A stretch of DNA of 64,000 nucleotides, from NCBI GenBank assembly GCA_025331565.1, contig JAFREQ010000035.1, forward strand, positions 3,906,001 to 3,970,000, written 5' to 3'. The stretch comes from Holacanthus passer. Its lineage: Eukaryota > Chordata > Actinopteri > Pomacanthidae. Both the position numbers and the translations under genes were made by a program. Of this stretch, positions 49,388-61,983 are shown piece by piece (position 1 is the stretch's first letter; each line of letters begins with the position of its first letter). The notes beneath the pieces are model-generated. The model was given only the letters and a program-made list of their open reading frames with translations, ran no database searches and was not told where the DNA came from.

Positions 49388-52300
49388 GTGAGAATAACTA
49401 ACAGTAAAAAATTTGAAAAGGTGTCTGCAGGCTGGGAATAAATCTACCCCTGAAAAAAGGTTCCATGGGTGATATTTCAATCGAGGTCAGTGCTCACATG
49501 AAGGAAATGAGATATGTAAATAGGAAATAACCAGTGTCTTCGCGATCACTAGATCACATTTGCATGTGATGAAAGACTTTTGGAAAAAGATTACATAAAA
49601 AAGATTATTGTTTTAATTTGCATAAGTATCCTGTTCGGAGATGTTTTACAATATCACTAAGTGAAGGAGACACAATTTTGCATTTTTTTCTGCCCAAATC
49701 CTTTCATATATACATGTATACAGTTTAAATAGTACAAATACAAGTAGTATCTGCATGTACTTTTCATATAGAGTAGGTCGAGACCATGCTCTTTCTAATA
49801 ATGTGCAAAGTCTGGTTTTCTGATCAGCGTCAGTATATTCATACCCAAACCACATCCATGACAGAAGTCACCCCTCTTTTTAGTACGAGCTCTTCATTTC
49901 ACTTGTCAGAGACCTTCTCCTGATCGGACTTATAGTTCTGCATCACGCTCACCCACCTCCATGTTTGTTTGTGTTTCCTTCATGCACATTTCCGCCTGTC
50001 TTCGTGTGGAAGAACGCAAAGCATCACACAGATGAGCAGTATTGCCGCAACAAGGTGTGCAGCATAACAAGATAAATAATAAAGCACAAATAAAAGGATC
50101 GACATTTTCCTATAGTCACACAATACTTTTTATATCATCCATAGAGTGTATCACAGAGTAATGTGTAGAAAGTACAGTATGGTTCAAGGTTTGGTTTAAT
50201 CCTTGACACACCTTTTGATTACCTGCATTTAGGGCTTTGTGATGTGATGATATATAAAGTATTGCGTATTATTCCTCATCTATTATACTATATATATATA
50301 CTATTATACCAACAATATCTTTTACCTCTTAATCACCAAGTAGGATGGGTCAATTGATTCAAGCTGTTGTTGTGTCATTTTTGTCAGCAGCATTTCACAG
50401 CAGAAATCAGGGACCAGGTAGCTTCTTCAGATTTGCCATCTGTATTGTCTGCTTATTCTTAGCACTACTGCACACACACACTTTGTATTTTCTTCTAACA
50501 TCTGTCATCTTCGCGGGTGTCAAGCAGGTGTTAACGAGGCAGGCTGGAAAAGGACGGTGGCCGAGAGAGCTCGACGCGCTGCAGCTTAAGAAAACGCATG
50601 CAAATAGACAAAATAGAAGCGGATTGAGAAAATGTATTTATTTGACATTTGGCAAACTGCTGCTGCAGAAACAAAATACGGACATGCATTGCAAAAGAAC
50701 ACCAACAGAAGTGTTTCCAGAGGACACTAAAAACTGCTGAACGCACCTTGTTGTTTGGAGCATGCAGATTCAAAGCAATTTAAATTGAAAATTAAGCTAA
50801 ATTACAAGGAATTTGAACATTGGAAAACTGCTGTTAATCATCTAATAATAACTATAGTGATATATAAATAGCTTTTCCTATGTTGTGCAAGGTTCCCAGC
50901 ATAAACCCACAACACATGTTTTGTCCTCAGTGATATGTTTTGCATGGGAGTTTAGTTTATCCTGTGATGCGCTACAAAAAGACAATAAAGCTCCTTCACT
51001 TTCAGCACATGCACGGAGCAAAGCAGCAACAGAAGTCACAAATCCACGACATAAACGGATGATATACAGACTCGACATCAGAAACTTCACGAGTCACAAA
51101 TCGTGGCAACAACAAGACGCACTTCTTAGAGTCCTCTGGAAACACTTCCTTTTTGTCTTTTTGTGTATTTGCAGTGCATTATTGTATTGTCAGTGTGTTT
51201 TTAAATGCTGTGCATGCGTTGTCAAACTGATGAAGATGTTTTCTTAATTCTTCTGTTTTGTGTATTTGCATGTATTCTCTTAAATTGCAGTCAAGTAAGC
51301 CAAACCAAACCAAATGCAGACAACCAGAACCATCCAGTGATTTACATGAGAAATCGATAATGCATAAGCTGACTTGCGTGGATAGCAGACAGAAGTAACC
51401 AAGAATCCAGAGGTGAACAGGAATGGGGCAGGAAAAAGGTGCTGGCAGGTGGAGGTACAGTATAGATTCTGGTTCATGTTCAAGTCCCGGGTTTCAGAGG
51501 CTGGAGAGCAAAGGCGGGAAACGGCGTTGACAATCTGGCCAGGAGCAGGTGGAGATGGTCTGGTATAAGTACTGTGGAGGGTAATTGGGGATTAAGGATG
51601 TAGGAGTCACATGACCGAAGGGAAAGTCTGAGGGCATCTGGTGAATGGATGGAGAACGGAAAGCCTGGAGAGTTCCTTAGAAATTCATGGGCCTGAAGGA
51701 AATGAGAAGTGGCTGCAAAACAGGAACAGAGGGGCAAAGTGAGTGAAATGAAAGGCAGCTGTTGTGACAGAGAAGATTTCCACTTCAAGACTGTAGATTA
51801 GGAGAAACTAATGTAGTAACCAGATGCTGGTAACTTTGATCACACCAGTTGCTTAATTCATATGCCACTGTGGGCTCGGGGCTGGAATGACTGACGCAAA
51901 GAAACTATGAATTCTTATCTATATGCAGCTCCTGACAACTTCTCAGTTTCTGGCAAGTAGGAAGTTAACAGAGGGAGCAGGCTGACAGGTGAAGGATAAC
52001 CTAATTCTCCTTGAGATGTGCAGGTCCACAGTGTGGAATGGCTTTTTTTTTTTTTTTATCCAGAACGTAAGACTCACACTATGGGTGAACGGGCCGACAT
52101 CAAAATGCAATTTGCAGCAATGTCCACTTTCCCTAATGCCATCAGTGCAATTGATTTAGACTCATTTTGCACCTGGATGACGAATTTGTTTTTGTTAATC
52201 AAAAATATTTTCATCCCATCAATGTGCAAACCCTCTGTTACATACAAATGACTCCAAGAAGCTCTGTTGCATGGTAAAGTGGGTCAGTCCGTGATTGATT

Positions 52301-53999
52301 CTTGCTTTGATTGATCAGTGTGGAGGTGCAAATACGTAGCTGCTTGTTAAAACTAGAGTGTGAAATGAATAAATGGAATGAATGCGGTATACTGCAGATT
52401 GTCACAGTCGGCCTCGTTCTGCACTTCAGCAAACAGTTGGTTTGTAGAAAGGGACACGGCTTTGCCTTCACGCCACGCTGCTCCACCAGGTCTGCCGCAT
52501 TTTCTGAACACCGTTGAACAACGGCAGATTCCTCCTTCCCGCTGAGGTGCTGAGACCCGATCAGTTGCACGAGCCTGAACCTCAGTGCCGGCCAGCAGCG
52601 GCAGAAACTCGACCTCATCTGCGAGGGAGGATCGTGCCGATAAATGAAGGCGATGGGATAATTGTGACTGGCTGCACGGTCCGCTGAATTCTGCAGCATC
52701 AGAATCTGTTTCCAGCAGACCGCTTGTGTCTACAGTCTCTGCAATGACAATGGCTCGTCCTCAGCTTTGCTCAAGTAAAAGACCTTTTGGCCAAAGCTGC
52801 CACAACAAGAGCATTTAAAAAAAGAATAATTATAAAGTAGCAGCTTTGCATTAAAACTTGTGCACAGCTGGGACATAATGTGACTGCTATTGTTTGTATT
52901 TAGCTGGTGGGTGGTGTCTATAGATTGGTGGTCTGCAGATGGCAGGATTGTCAAAGAAGATTGTTTGTGTGTTGGTAATTTTTACATTAGTAAAATCGGA
53001 CCATCTTGCATGGGTTCGCATGGGTCTGTACAGGGCGGACTGAGATAATGATTCAAGCCAGAAGTCTAATCTCCACATTCATCCACTCACAACACACCAC
53101 GTGTGCTGTAAGCATTTTATTGAAATATAATTTTTCTGTTTTACTGTTTATGCCAGTAACATTTAGTATCTTTGAAACAACATAAACAACCAAGTGTCTT
53201 CAGTTTCAAGAGTTATTCAGTTGCACCATAATTAAGGCAACTGTTATAAATATTCATATGTATCATTTTTGTGCACTCGGAGCGTTTGTTTTGCACCTGG
53301 CTGCTCCTCAGAGCTCTGGACTTATTTATCATCATGAAGCTCGGGTGGCTCTGAGCTACTTCCACCTGACAGAAGAGAGAATACACCTCTTTATTTTCAA
53401 CATCATCTCCCTATATATGCATCTCATGTTTTCCTACGTAGCATGATCACGTGATATGACATGGCTGGCCTTGCTAGTATGTTGCTCTTTTAAACACCAA
53501 CCACGTCCCTCGCTCGTGAAGATATCTGTAATTTTACACCATTTAGAGGCACTTTCCTTCCAGGCTTTTCTCCTTTTAGCGCGCTCCCACTCAGCTCTGC
53601 CAGTTCTCTCTCTCTCCTGTGCTGTCCATGTTTTATCCACCCTGTCCGGCCACATGCACTTCACGCACATTGTGTGTATGTGCATGCGACCAATCGCGTG
53701 TGATGACAGAGAGATCATACCATCAGGTTAAAAGCAGGGGAGCTGATGGTTAACAGTTCTGAGGGGCTGCAGCTGTCCTGTGTGGTTTTCTCTTTGATTC
53801 GCCCATTTCATTTAGCATTTTCAACACTGTGGTGACACCGGGTCCGCACAGTGTCAGTCATCCAGATCTTTCATGTTTTGCATCACCAACCCGCAACATT
53901 CGTGCAAATACACACGTGCATCATTTCACCTCAATTGTAAAAAGCCTCACAAGCATCACTTATCGTGCATTATATTGACAGCCTCTCCCTCCTTCTCAG
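49388..53999 (+). other. astrotactin intron F-G (4.6 kb)
   Basis: A phase-2 intron. It contains the large imperfect inverted repeat at 50579-51290. The segment 51300-51790 is purine-rich (GGAGAA and GGTGGAG words) and may be an old transposable element, but I cannot name it. The rest (49400-50570, 51800-53990) shows only short T runs and no gene. Confidence 0.85.
50579..51290. repeat. imperfect inverted repeat of about 180-bp arms (foldback element)
   Basis: The left arm (50579-50755) and right arm (51108-51290) are imperfect reverse complements with a spacer of about 350 bp. Shared blocks are AAGTGTTTCCAGAGGACAC on the left against the reverse complement of GAGTCCTCTGGAAACACTT on the right, and CGCATGCAAATAGACAAAA against the reverse complement of TTTTGTGTATTTGCATGTA. 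TTTTGTGTATTTGCA also repeats within the right arm. No coding frame looks genuine. A non-autonomous DNA element or decayed pair of elements is likely. Confidence 0.65.
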
Positions 54000-54188
54000 G
54001 TGTGTGCAGGAGTACAAGCTGGCAGGGGACGGCCGCTCCTGCCTCCTGCAGTCAGACAACTGTGAGGGACCAAAATGCCCAAGGCAGGATGTCCACTTCA
54101 ATGACACCCTGTTTGGTGAGATGCTGCATGGATACAACAACAAAACCCAGCAAGTCAACTTGGGACAGATATTCCAAATGACCTTCCG
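54000..54188 (+). CDS. astn1: astrotactin exon G: end of EGF-3 and approach to the MACPF domain
   Basis: The acceptor is CCTTCTCAG and the donor is GTAACT, which departs from consensus at position +5. The 189-nt exon completes EGF-3 (CVQEYKLAGDGRSC), adds a further cysteine pair (DNCEGPKC), then reads FNDTLFGEMLHGYNN and KTQQVNLGQIFQMTFR. Two N-glycosylation sequons are visible (NDT, NKT). This segment leads into the MACPF domain, encoded by exons beyond the window. Both flanking introns are phase 2. The last part (MLHGYNN, FQMTF) is the best evidence for astn1 over astn2. Confidence 0.96.
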
Positions 54189-54550
54189 GTAACTAGTGTA
54201 CAAGCACCACACTTTTACACTTACACAGATGCACGCTCATCATCAGAACTGCTCACATTTATTGTTAGTGGCTATGGAGTATAATGTTTTTGCCTTTTCT
54301 TTAATCTCTGTTAGAGTCTTGTCTTATCTTATAATTCTTTCTTTCTTAACAATCGTCCATTGAGTCCTGTTTCACACCTCAACTGTTTACATTTTTCCGG
54401 CTCTCCAAAGACACATCATCAGGAGTAACGGTCGTCTTTTATCAGCTCGGGGTTGTAGCAGAGATAGAAAGGCTTGAGATCTCAGCGGAGCAGCTCTGAG
54501 AACCAGCAGTCTGGGTTTGCTGTCTGGGTGTTGCATCTGTGTTTGCACAG

Positions 54551-54596
54551 ATGTGTGTGTGTGTGTATATGTGTGTCTGAGAGAGAGAGAGAGAAG
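54551..54596. repeat. (TG)n followed by (GA)n compound microsatellite
   Basis: ATGTGTGTGTGTGTGTATAT is followed by GTGTGTCTGAGAGAGAGAG, read directly. Confidence 0.9.
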
Positions 54597-54835
54597 AGAT
54601 GGGGATGAGAGAGCGATGGTTGAGTGAGGATTGAGACTTATCCCATGGCAGTTCTCCCTAAACTGTCAGCCCTCTGAAAACCTGGCTCACTCTGATAACT
54701 GACATGCTGTTTGTGGTGAAATGCTCCTGTAATCACAGAGAGATGATGAGGGTCTATCTATGCACAAATACAGCTCACACAGAAGAACACGCTCGGCCCA
54801 TATCCCGCTTCCTCTGTGTCGGGCTTTTATTTACT

Positions 54836-54854
54836 CACACACACACACACACAT
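54836..54854. repeat. (CA)n microsatellite, about 9 units
   Basis: A perfect CA run read directly from the sequence. Confidence 0.95.
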
Positions 54855-57234
54855 ACAAGCACTATACATCAACACAGTTTTTCTAGTAACCATGAAATTT
54901 CATCTTTTCAGCTTTTCATCTGTGCTGCCCTGTGGGTCACGATAGTTGTGCTTGGCTAAACACAGCCACATGATCTGTCTGCTGTATAGGTTCTCAGGGT
55001 CAGGGCTTTATAATGCACTGCATATTGTTGTGAATCAGGATTTCAGCACTGCACTGGATACGACATTCATGGGAACAGAGGACGAGTTTTCCTGTCACAC
55101 ATTTGTGTTAATGATCTTAAAATCTTTTAAAGACTGTATGGATTTAATTTAAATGTATTTCTTTGGATCCGTTATATACTTTAGAGATCTCCTAGAAAGG
55201 CGAGTGTTTTCGACTGTGCTGCACCATGACTTTCATTTTCCGACATTTTTCATTCAAGAGAGCCACAAAAAAAAAAAAGCGAGTGATGTAAGATCACTCT
55301 TTGAATCCACTGGAAAGCTGCTTTTGTGAAGTCTTCTCTTTGAAACATACTATAATTCAGGGACTGTAATTTCATGTAATTTCTCACGGTAGTCCACATT
55401 TAATGTTAGTAATCCAGAGAAAAGTGCATGAAAAAGGTTTTCAAATGCTTTGCCTTAATATTTTTCTTTTTTATTTCTTATATAAAAATCTTTCAGGTGA
55501 AGTAGTTCTAAATGACATTAAGTTGAATTTATTTGGGATTGAACACACAAGTACACAATCGATCTGTCCTTGAAGATGCCTTTTGGGTGCAGACGCCCTA
55601 AATTACACAAGTAGGAAGAGTCTGGCTTTATTGACTAGAGCGAGTTATTGTTAAAAGATGCACTAGATCATTCTCATATCATTTGCATAAGAAGGGAACG
55701 CTGGTGCAAATGTCTTTTTTCACGCATTAGAGCCGAGCATGAAGCACTGAACGGTAAAGTTTACGGAGTTTTACATCTCATGACTTGTCTCTGCATGGGT
55801 GCGTCCTGCAGAACATCACGTCGTAAGGTGGGACGCGTCGGAGCTGAAATAAAGAGCTACGGTGTTTAGAAGGGGATTACTAAGTTCGATCACCTAAAGA
55901 GCTGCGAGCTAAAGGGGGCTTCAAATCCATCTTAAGAGCATTTGTAGGAATGAATGACACGTCTGCAGCCTCATATGGACTTAAGAGCCTCGTGTTCCCG
56001 AAGCTAAACCAGTTGGGGACTACCCTTTAATACACCAAACACAGCACAGTTTGACAGATAAAACAAAGGCACAGTTTGAGGATTTTAAAACCGGGGGGGA
56101 AGCAGACAGTGTTGATCCATTTGCCCCGAAGCAGTGGAGAGCACAGTGGGTCTCCTGCCTCCAGACTCCAGCTCTACACACCGGGTTACATCAAACTATG
56201 GCCAGTGAAGGGATTTACACTGAAGCCAGGGCTCCGGTGGGGTTACGCACACAACAGGTTTAAACTAGTCAAACACCTTGGCAGCCTTGAGACACACTAG
56301 GCAAGCAATGAAAGATCTGAGTGTCTTTATATGGGGGAAAAGTACACAGAGTACATGGCACCCTTGGGGAAAAAGATCCTAAATCAGATTATTGAAATAC
56401 TTATTCGCAGACATGTTTTGGCTCTTGGTGTTTTCAACACTTTTTGCGCACCCCTAAGAGATGAGAATACATTAGCCAGCGAAACAGAGGAAAAAATGTT
56501 TTTTCATTTCCAGCATTTTAGTGATTGTCCCACTTGGGTCCAACCCGAGGTCTCAGTCCAGACCCAGAAGAAACACAGCATCTCTCTGGTCCCATCTGCT
56601 CTTCACCAACTTTTCCTTCTCCTTCTGCTGCAAGATCCACAGTTCAAAACATGCACATGATAATGATAAGTAATGTTGATTACTCACCAGAAGCTGCTGA
56701 AGCTACATCTGAATGTCGTGGTGCTGCAAAACCAATGCTCATTAACTAAGTAAAAAGATTCCAAAACATTTGCTTTGGCGATTCAGCTCAGTTTGAGTTG
56801 AGTTTGTCTGTTCGACTTCTCATGAAATTGTAACAGGGCTAATAATCTTTATAGAGAGATTTGTAAAAGCTGGAGTCTACCTGCAAACTCAAGGTAACTG
56901 CAGTCAAACGCACTCAATAAATCTCTCATCAAAAAGGGACTATTTCCTCTCACTGAACACCAAGATGAAGTTTAATGACCACTTAACTACAGCTCTCCAT
57001 CCTCCCTCTCTCTGGCTTTATACATTGGTGAGATTTTGTGTTTATTCTAACAAAGTTAATCAGTGCTGCTGCCTCGCTTTTTTTTTTTTTTTTGTGCACT
57101 TACTCGTTGTCTCCTCTGAGATTCATGCACAACGCACACCCACTAAATTGTCTCTTCCCCACCTCAACCTTCATTTTATTACACCTGTTCAATTTGCACC
57201 TGCTCCTGGAAGCTAGAAAAAAAAATTCCATGCT

Positions 57235-57425
57235 AATTGCGAGATGCATTCTCAGGCACACTTATCATGTTCCCTGCAGTTAGAGGCACACTTCGCTGAT
57301 TACATGCAGATGACGGGCAAAGCGCACTTCCAGGCGGATGTGCCTGTTTGGATAAATATCGCATGTGTCTTTTGGAATGGGGTCCGTCTGCAGCGAAGCG
57401 CAAAAAAGCGTTTATGCAAACTGAC
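57235..57425. repeat. dispersed repeat with GCATAAA-type end, copy 2
   Basis: CGCTGATTACATGCA, GACGGGCAAAGCG, CACTTCCAGGCGGATG and GTCCGTCTGCAGCGAAGC follow the same order as in the copy at 11015-11160. The right end GCGTTTATGCAAACTG is the reverse complement of a CAGTTTGCATAAACGC end, resembling the left end of copy 1. Likely a non-autonomous element with terminal inverted repeats; outer limits are approximate. Confidence 0.55.
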
Positions 57426-58420
57426 CTACGCTCTCTATAGGTCAGCAACTATTGGAGAGGGCAGGAAAATGAAGTTAGTCTCTGAATCCATGGTTCAAGT
57501 GAAAACCAAATTAGGAAAAAAATATTTTCATTCACAAATAGGCATTTTGTACAATATGCATCACCACCATGTTTCCAACTTTGTATTGTTATCAAATTTA
57601 TTTCCATTATCATTTTGAAGGTCTCATTTTTCTTGAGCGATTCATCGTTCATCGGAGTATAATACTTGACTCCCCCTGCCTCTAATTAAACATGTGTATT
57701 ACTGCATGTCATCTCACTAAAGTGCTCATTCTGCTCATCAAATCCTTCCTGTCTTTTGTCAAAAGAGCAGCAGCTTTGTCTCCTGAATGACTCGCTCCCA
57801 TAAGATTCTACCTCACACTCGGCACATACGCTGTATATAGATTTATGGAGATACGTTAGGGTTTTCATCCTCCTCATTTTCTCCACCTTCCTTCATGCCG
57901 TCTTTGATATGCAGATGCAGGTGTCATCCCGCAGCCCTGAACACCTTTGTTTCTCTCACCTCCTCTGTCGACTTGATTCCCCCTCTGTGTCACACCAGCC
58001 CGCTCCCTTACATCAGCAGCTCAAAGTGAAATATCAGTTGACTGAGATGAATTGTATGATTTGAGTCACGACATCACAGGTAGCGTTTTAATATGAAATA
58101 TTGCCCCTGATTTCTGACTGTTTTGCATACATTTACTTTTAAATTGATCTTTGTTCAGCCCCATCAAAGTGGACATGCGGAATGGATTTTGCAAATTGCT
58201 GCCATCAAATTACACAATAATACAGTATTACACAAGCATGCAACTCTGTGATGATGTTGCATGTGTTAATGTGAACTTTAACACATGAGAACAACTCCAT
58301 CACAATGTGGGTATGAAAAGAGAATCCACCCACTGGATAATGTAACAGTAGTTATCTAAAATTTTCATTTGAAACGTTTTCTTTCAGTGAACTGACGGCA
58401 GATTCAGGCTAATTGCAAGC

Positions 58421-58438
58421 TTTTTTTTTTTTTTTTTT
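58421..58438. repeat. poly-T tract
   Basis: Eighteen T residues read directly. Similar tracts lie at 59958-59981 and 63182-63199. They may mark old antisense retroposon tails or replication slippage. Confidence 0.9.
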
Positions 58439-59957
58439 ACAGCACTTTATATCCTTCAGGGATTTAAATGCATAGCAGCCACATCAGTGTGAAGAAAAAA
58501 CACTTATTTTCACAGTCACATCCTTTTTATTTATATTTTATATATATTAATATATTATATATTTATATTACAGTAATAACATATTGCATCTCACTGAGGC
58601 ATGTGTGACACATACAGTCGCAAACCAAATGTCAAAGGTGGAGAGCAGAGGATGTGGACGTGTTGGGAAAGTGATAATGGCCGTCCGTCAGTGCTGAAGA
58701 GTGCCACATCTATCTGACTCACATACAAACACACGCACAGTATGGAACGCGCTATATAATGATGTAAATTGAAACTGGGGAAAATAGCAAACAGGCAGCA
58801 TTCAGTGATGGTCATTCACTGGAGAGCAACAAATAACCAGACTCGTGCACACATACGGAGCAGCAACGTACATTAACAGGCTGATGCACTGAGTCGTGAT
58901 TTGCAGCATGTAGTGAAAGTACAAATACTAAAGGCTGGTTCCTCTGAGGTAAAGTTGAGCTGTTAAACAGCCCACAGTGGAGTTCTTTGGATCTGATATG
59001 AAAAAGTCCCCTTTGGAAAACCCACCTGAATCTGACGCACATAATTTCATTTTCAAGAAAAAAAAAATGGGGGATCCAGATCCAAAAGGGACAAATCACC
59101 ACATGATCAGAGCTGATAACGAGTCCCTTTGGATCCATTTGGATATTGACACAGGTACCTGAGACCATCTGCAACAGAACTACCTGGACCCAGTTTAGTA
59201 AAAAGGATATTTTTCTTATCTAACACAATTATATTAAAGTTGGCCGTAATGTGAAGCTTTATCATTATGTAGATACACGACAAGCACATTCATCTTCTGT
59301 AAATTTAAAAGCCGCTCAGTATAAATATTTTATCTCGCAGCACCCTGAGAATCCTGTTCAAATCTCTCTCTTGTGTTCATCCTTTAATAGACACTCTGTC
59401 CTGCGGTTCTCCACCCTCCCAACAATCGCACAGCGAGAACGCGCCGGTAGAGAACGACTTAGAAGTTTGGGTTGCGATAAATGCGAAGCAGCGGTTGAGA
59501 AGAGAAAGGAAAGTTTCACCTGCATTGTGAAGGTGACGTTGCCACCCTTGTCAGTCTGATGCCAAAAGACGCTTTTCACAAAAAGGAAAAAATACAGTAA
59601 GGAAGAAAAGAGACAAAACCGCTTTTGATAGGCACACTCCTCATTGCCGCTCACCTCTCAAACTAAGACGACACCACAACATGAATAATTTGTGAATCTG
59701 GCAGCCCACAAGGCTCACAGGCATAAACACAGCCACATTTCCATGTTCCTCTGTAATTTCCAGTAATTATCTCCTTGGTGCACACACAGTAGCTTCTACT
59801 GGGTAGTTGAGTCAACAAACATTATAAGGCAATTTCTTCCCACATAATGAGTAGCCATGAGACAGTGAGCCAGACTGTTGAGGTGAAGGTTTAAGCTGCT
59901 CAACGTTGATGAGAAGCTTCGCAATTCTCTTCCTCAAATAAGTGGTCTGCTTGCTCC

Positions 59958-59981
59958 TTTTTTTTTTTTTTTTTTTTTTTT
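59958..59981. repeat. poly-T tract (24 nt)
   Basis: The longest T run in the window, read directly. The following bases do not show a recognisable retroposon. Confidence 0.9.
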
Positions 59982-60436
59982 AAGCTCCCGATATTGAATT
60001 TACCTTTTTATTCGTTCCCGTGCATGTGTGTGTGTGGGTGTGTGGCAGATTTGTGAACAGTCTGTTTCTGGGTATTGTCGTTTCATGGCAGTTCAAATAA
60101 AGGCAGATGCACCAGATACTCGAATAATAATGCTGTTAGATGAATTTCAGTCATAATTAACTTCACTGACTTCAGTCACTGAACACACACTGTGTGTAGT
60201 ACATGCACACGTTTAGTTGCTTTTGCATATATTTAATATGATAATGAATGTGGTCTGGCTTGTTAATGAATTACTACTAGTCCAGGCAGCAACACTGAAA
60301 ACCTATCATACATTTTCTTATTCATTGTAGTGGGTATAGTTTAAAGGGCCACTCCATCATTTTTATGCATGAAGACCAGTTTACTAATACTATTCAACCT
60401 GTTGTCTGAAGGTTCTCAGTGATCAGGTCATGGTTA

Positions 60437-60585
60437 CCCGAGGAGGGTTGATTCTAGGACAACTGGACTTTTGTGTCTCATCCCTGCCAGTCAGTCAGAA
60501 CTGAAGAAGGCCCCCCCCGGAGAGGTGAAACGTTTTCAAGTATCTATAACCAAGTCAAGTTGCCCTAGATTCAACCCTCCTTGGG
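60437..60585. repeat. foldback element copy 2 with central insert
   Basis: Left arm 60437-60470 and right arm 60552-60585 are reverse complements over 34 bp with about four mismatches. They enclose an 81-nt centre with CAGAACTGAAGAAGG and GAGAGGTGAAACGTTTTCAA. The arms match the hairpin at 8960-9027. I recognise this unit as a common dispersed element of fish genomes (GAGGTGAAACGT next to CAACTGGACTT-type arms). Copy 1 lacks the centre. Confidence 0.8.
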
Positions 60586-61958
60586 CACTCAACCTCTTTA
60601 AATAGTATAATATTTTAACTCTCCTGCTCTGGAGGGAGTTTCCTGTGGCTGAGATAACCCTTAATGATGCCATCAGTGTTATCTTAAGACTTTGTGTCTG
60701 TACATTTTATACAGAAAGCCTGTGTCACAAATTGAGCTGCGTAAAAGACGTGAAGTGTTTACTAGGTTGGGCGGTCTATCGATAAGATGCTATCATGTTG
60801 CATTATGGGAGGTTGCAGATGTGCCTGCATGCATCCTGTACCTGCATATAATCTGGAAGGAGAAACCCATTAATGTAGCCGTAAATGAACACAGAGTGCA
60901 TTGTAATGGGAACACTACTGAGTGGGCGAGACCACATCTGGAGGTGTTTGGATCGTCGCCAGGTGTAAATGCAATCTATACAGTTTGACATTCGAGATAG
61001 CATCTTCCCATTATCTACAGCCAGACTCGGTAAAAGCTGCAATCCCTTCCTTGGTGAAGTAAAAAGAAGTAGAGGTGCACAAGAAAGCTTATTAAGACCA
61101 AAATGTAAATGCAAAGCCACATGATCAAATGTCATTATCCAGATACAGGAACATATCCAGATACAGATTGTACCTTAATACCAGGTGTCAGCAGTGGGCT
61201 AAAGGTCAAGTTATCTCAACCGCTGTTGCACTGATCTTGACTTTTTCTTTTTTTTATCTTGCTCTTTTTTTCCAATTCAATTCTATATGTGGATGTCCAT
61301 TAGCTTCCACTTAGGGTTTTTTACATATGCACAGTACCTAACACTTACAGACTGAAGTCTTGACTTACTCAGATGGCTTATTTTTTTGGAAAACGCAGCA
61401 CATGTGTTATTTACTGAAAGCCTGTTGGCTGTGGGTTGGATTGCACCTTATTTGTACATTGCTATTAACAGAAGCGTCTGCCAAATTAGTAAATGTAAAA
61501 TAGTTAAATTGCATATTTTATGAGTTAATTTACAGTCTTGGTCTTCATATATGTTAACAAGAAAATTTAACAACTTCACATACTGCAGCAGCTGACTTCC
61601 TCATTCCTTCCTTCCTCATTCGCAAATTGATGCCCTGGCAGAATTTAGCAAATAAGACGCATGTGTAAGAGGAGGTTCTCAAAGCCCCAGTGATCTTTCC
61701 TGACTTCGCAGACATAAGGTGGGCACGTTCGGGAGATCGCGTGTGTGCGCTCAGGCATTCGAGTGGGTTTGTGTTTACCTTTGTGTGGGTTTGTGTTTGC
61801 TGGTGTGAGTCAGCGCACATGCATAGGTGGAGCGCGATCACTCCTCAGGCAGGCACACTCTGCTCAATAACTCACATGGCAAGGCAGGACCTAATAGACC
61901 CTGGCCTAATATCAGCTAATGTCAGAGAGGCTTATAGCTGACTACCTGCTGTTTGACT

Positions 61959-61983
61959 GAGAGAGAGAGAGGGAGAGAGAGAG
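61959..61983. repeat. (GA)n-rich microsatellite
   Basis: GAGAGAGAGAGAGGGAGAGAG read directly; one G interrupts the dinucleotide phase. Confidence 0.9.

Larger units (their letters stand above)
1041..54188 (+). other. astn1: astrotactin gene, internal seven-exon segment (probably astn1)
   Basis: Seven exons splice into one open frame of 973 nt (about 324 residues) with lengths 168, 85, 75, 138, 151, 167 and 189 nt. All introns begin GT and end AG, and phases agree at every junction (1, 2, 2, 2, 0, 2; the introns entering and leaving the segment are phase 1 and 2). The product matches the extracellular part of astrotactins: EGF-1, a conserved linker, EGF-2, EGF-3 and the approach to the MACPF domain. 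Astrotactins are two-pass neuronal membrane proteins; ASTN1 supports adhesion of migrating neurons to glia and ASTN2 regulates surface protein trafficking. The signal peptide, membrane segments, MACPF, fibronectin and C-terminal domains are outside the window. The ASTN1 choice rests on recalled vertebrate sequence: EMLHGYNN and GQIFQMTFR in the last exon resemble ASTN1, while part of the sixth exon (LQQLVPLE) is closer to what I recall of ASTN2. Family certain; paralogue about three to one. Confidence 0.9.

Noticed and set aside
51300..51790. LTR of an endogenous retroelement
   Set aside because: The purine-rich segment has no matching second LTR, no TG...CA ends I could fix and no retroviral coding sequence nearby.
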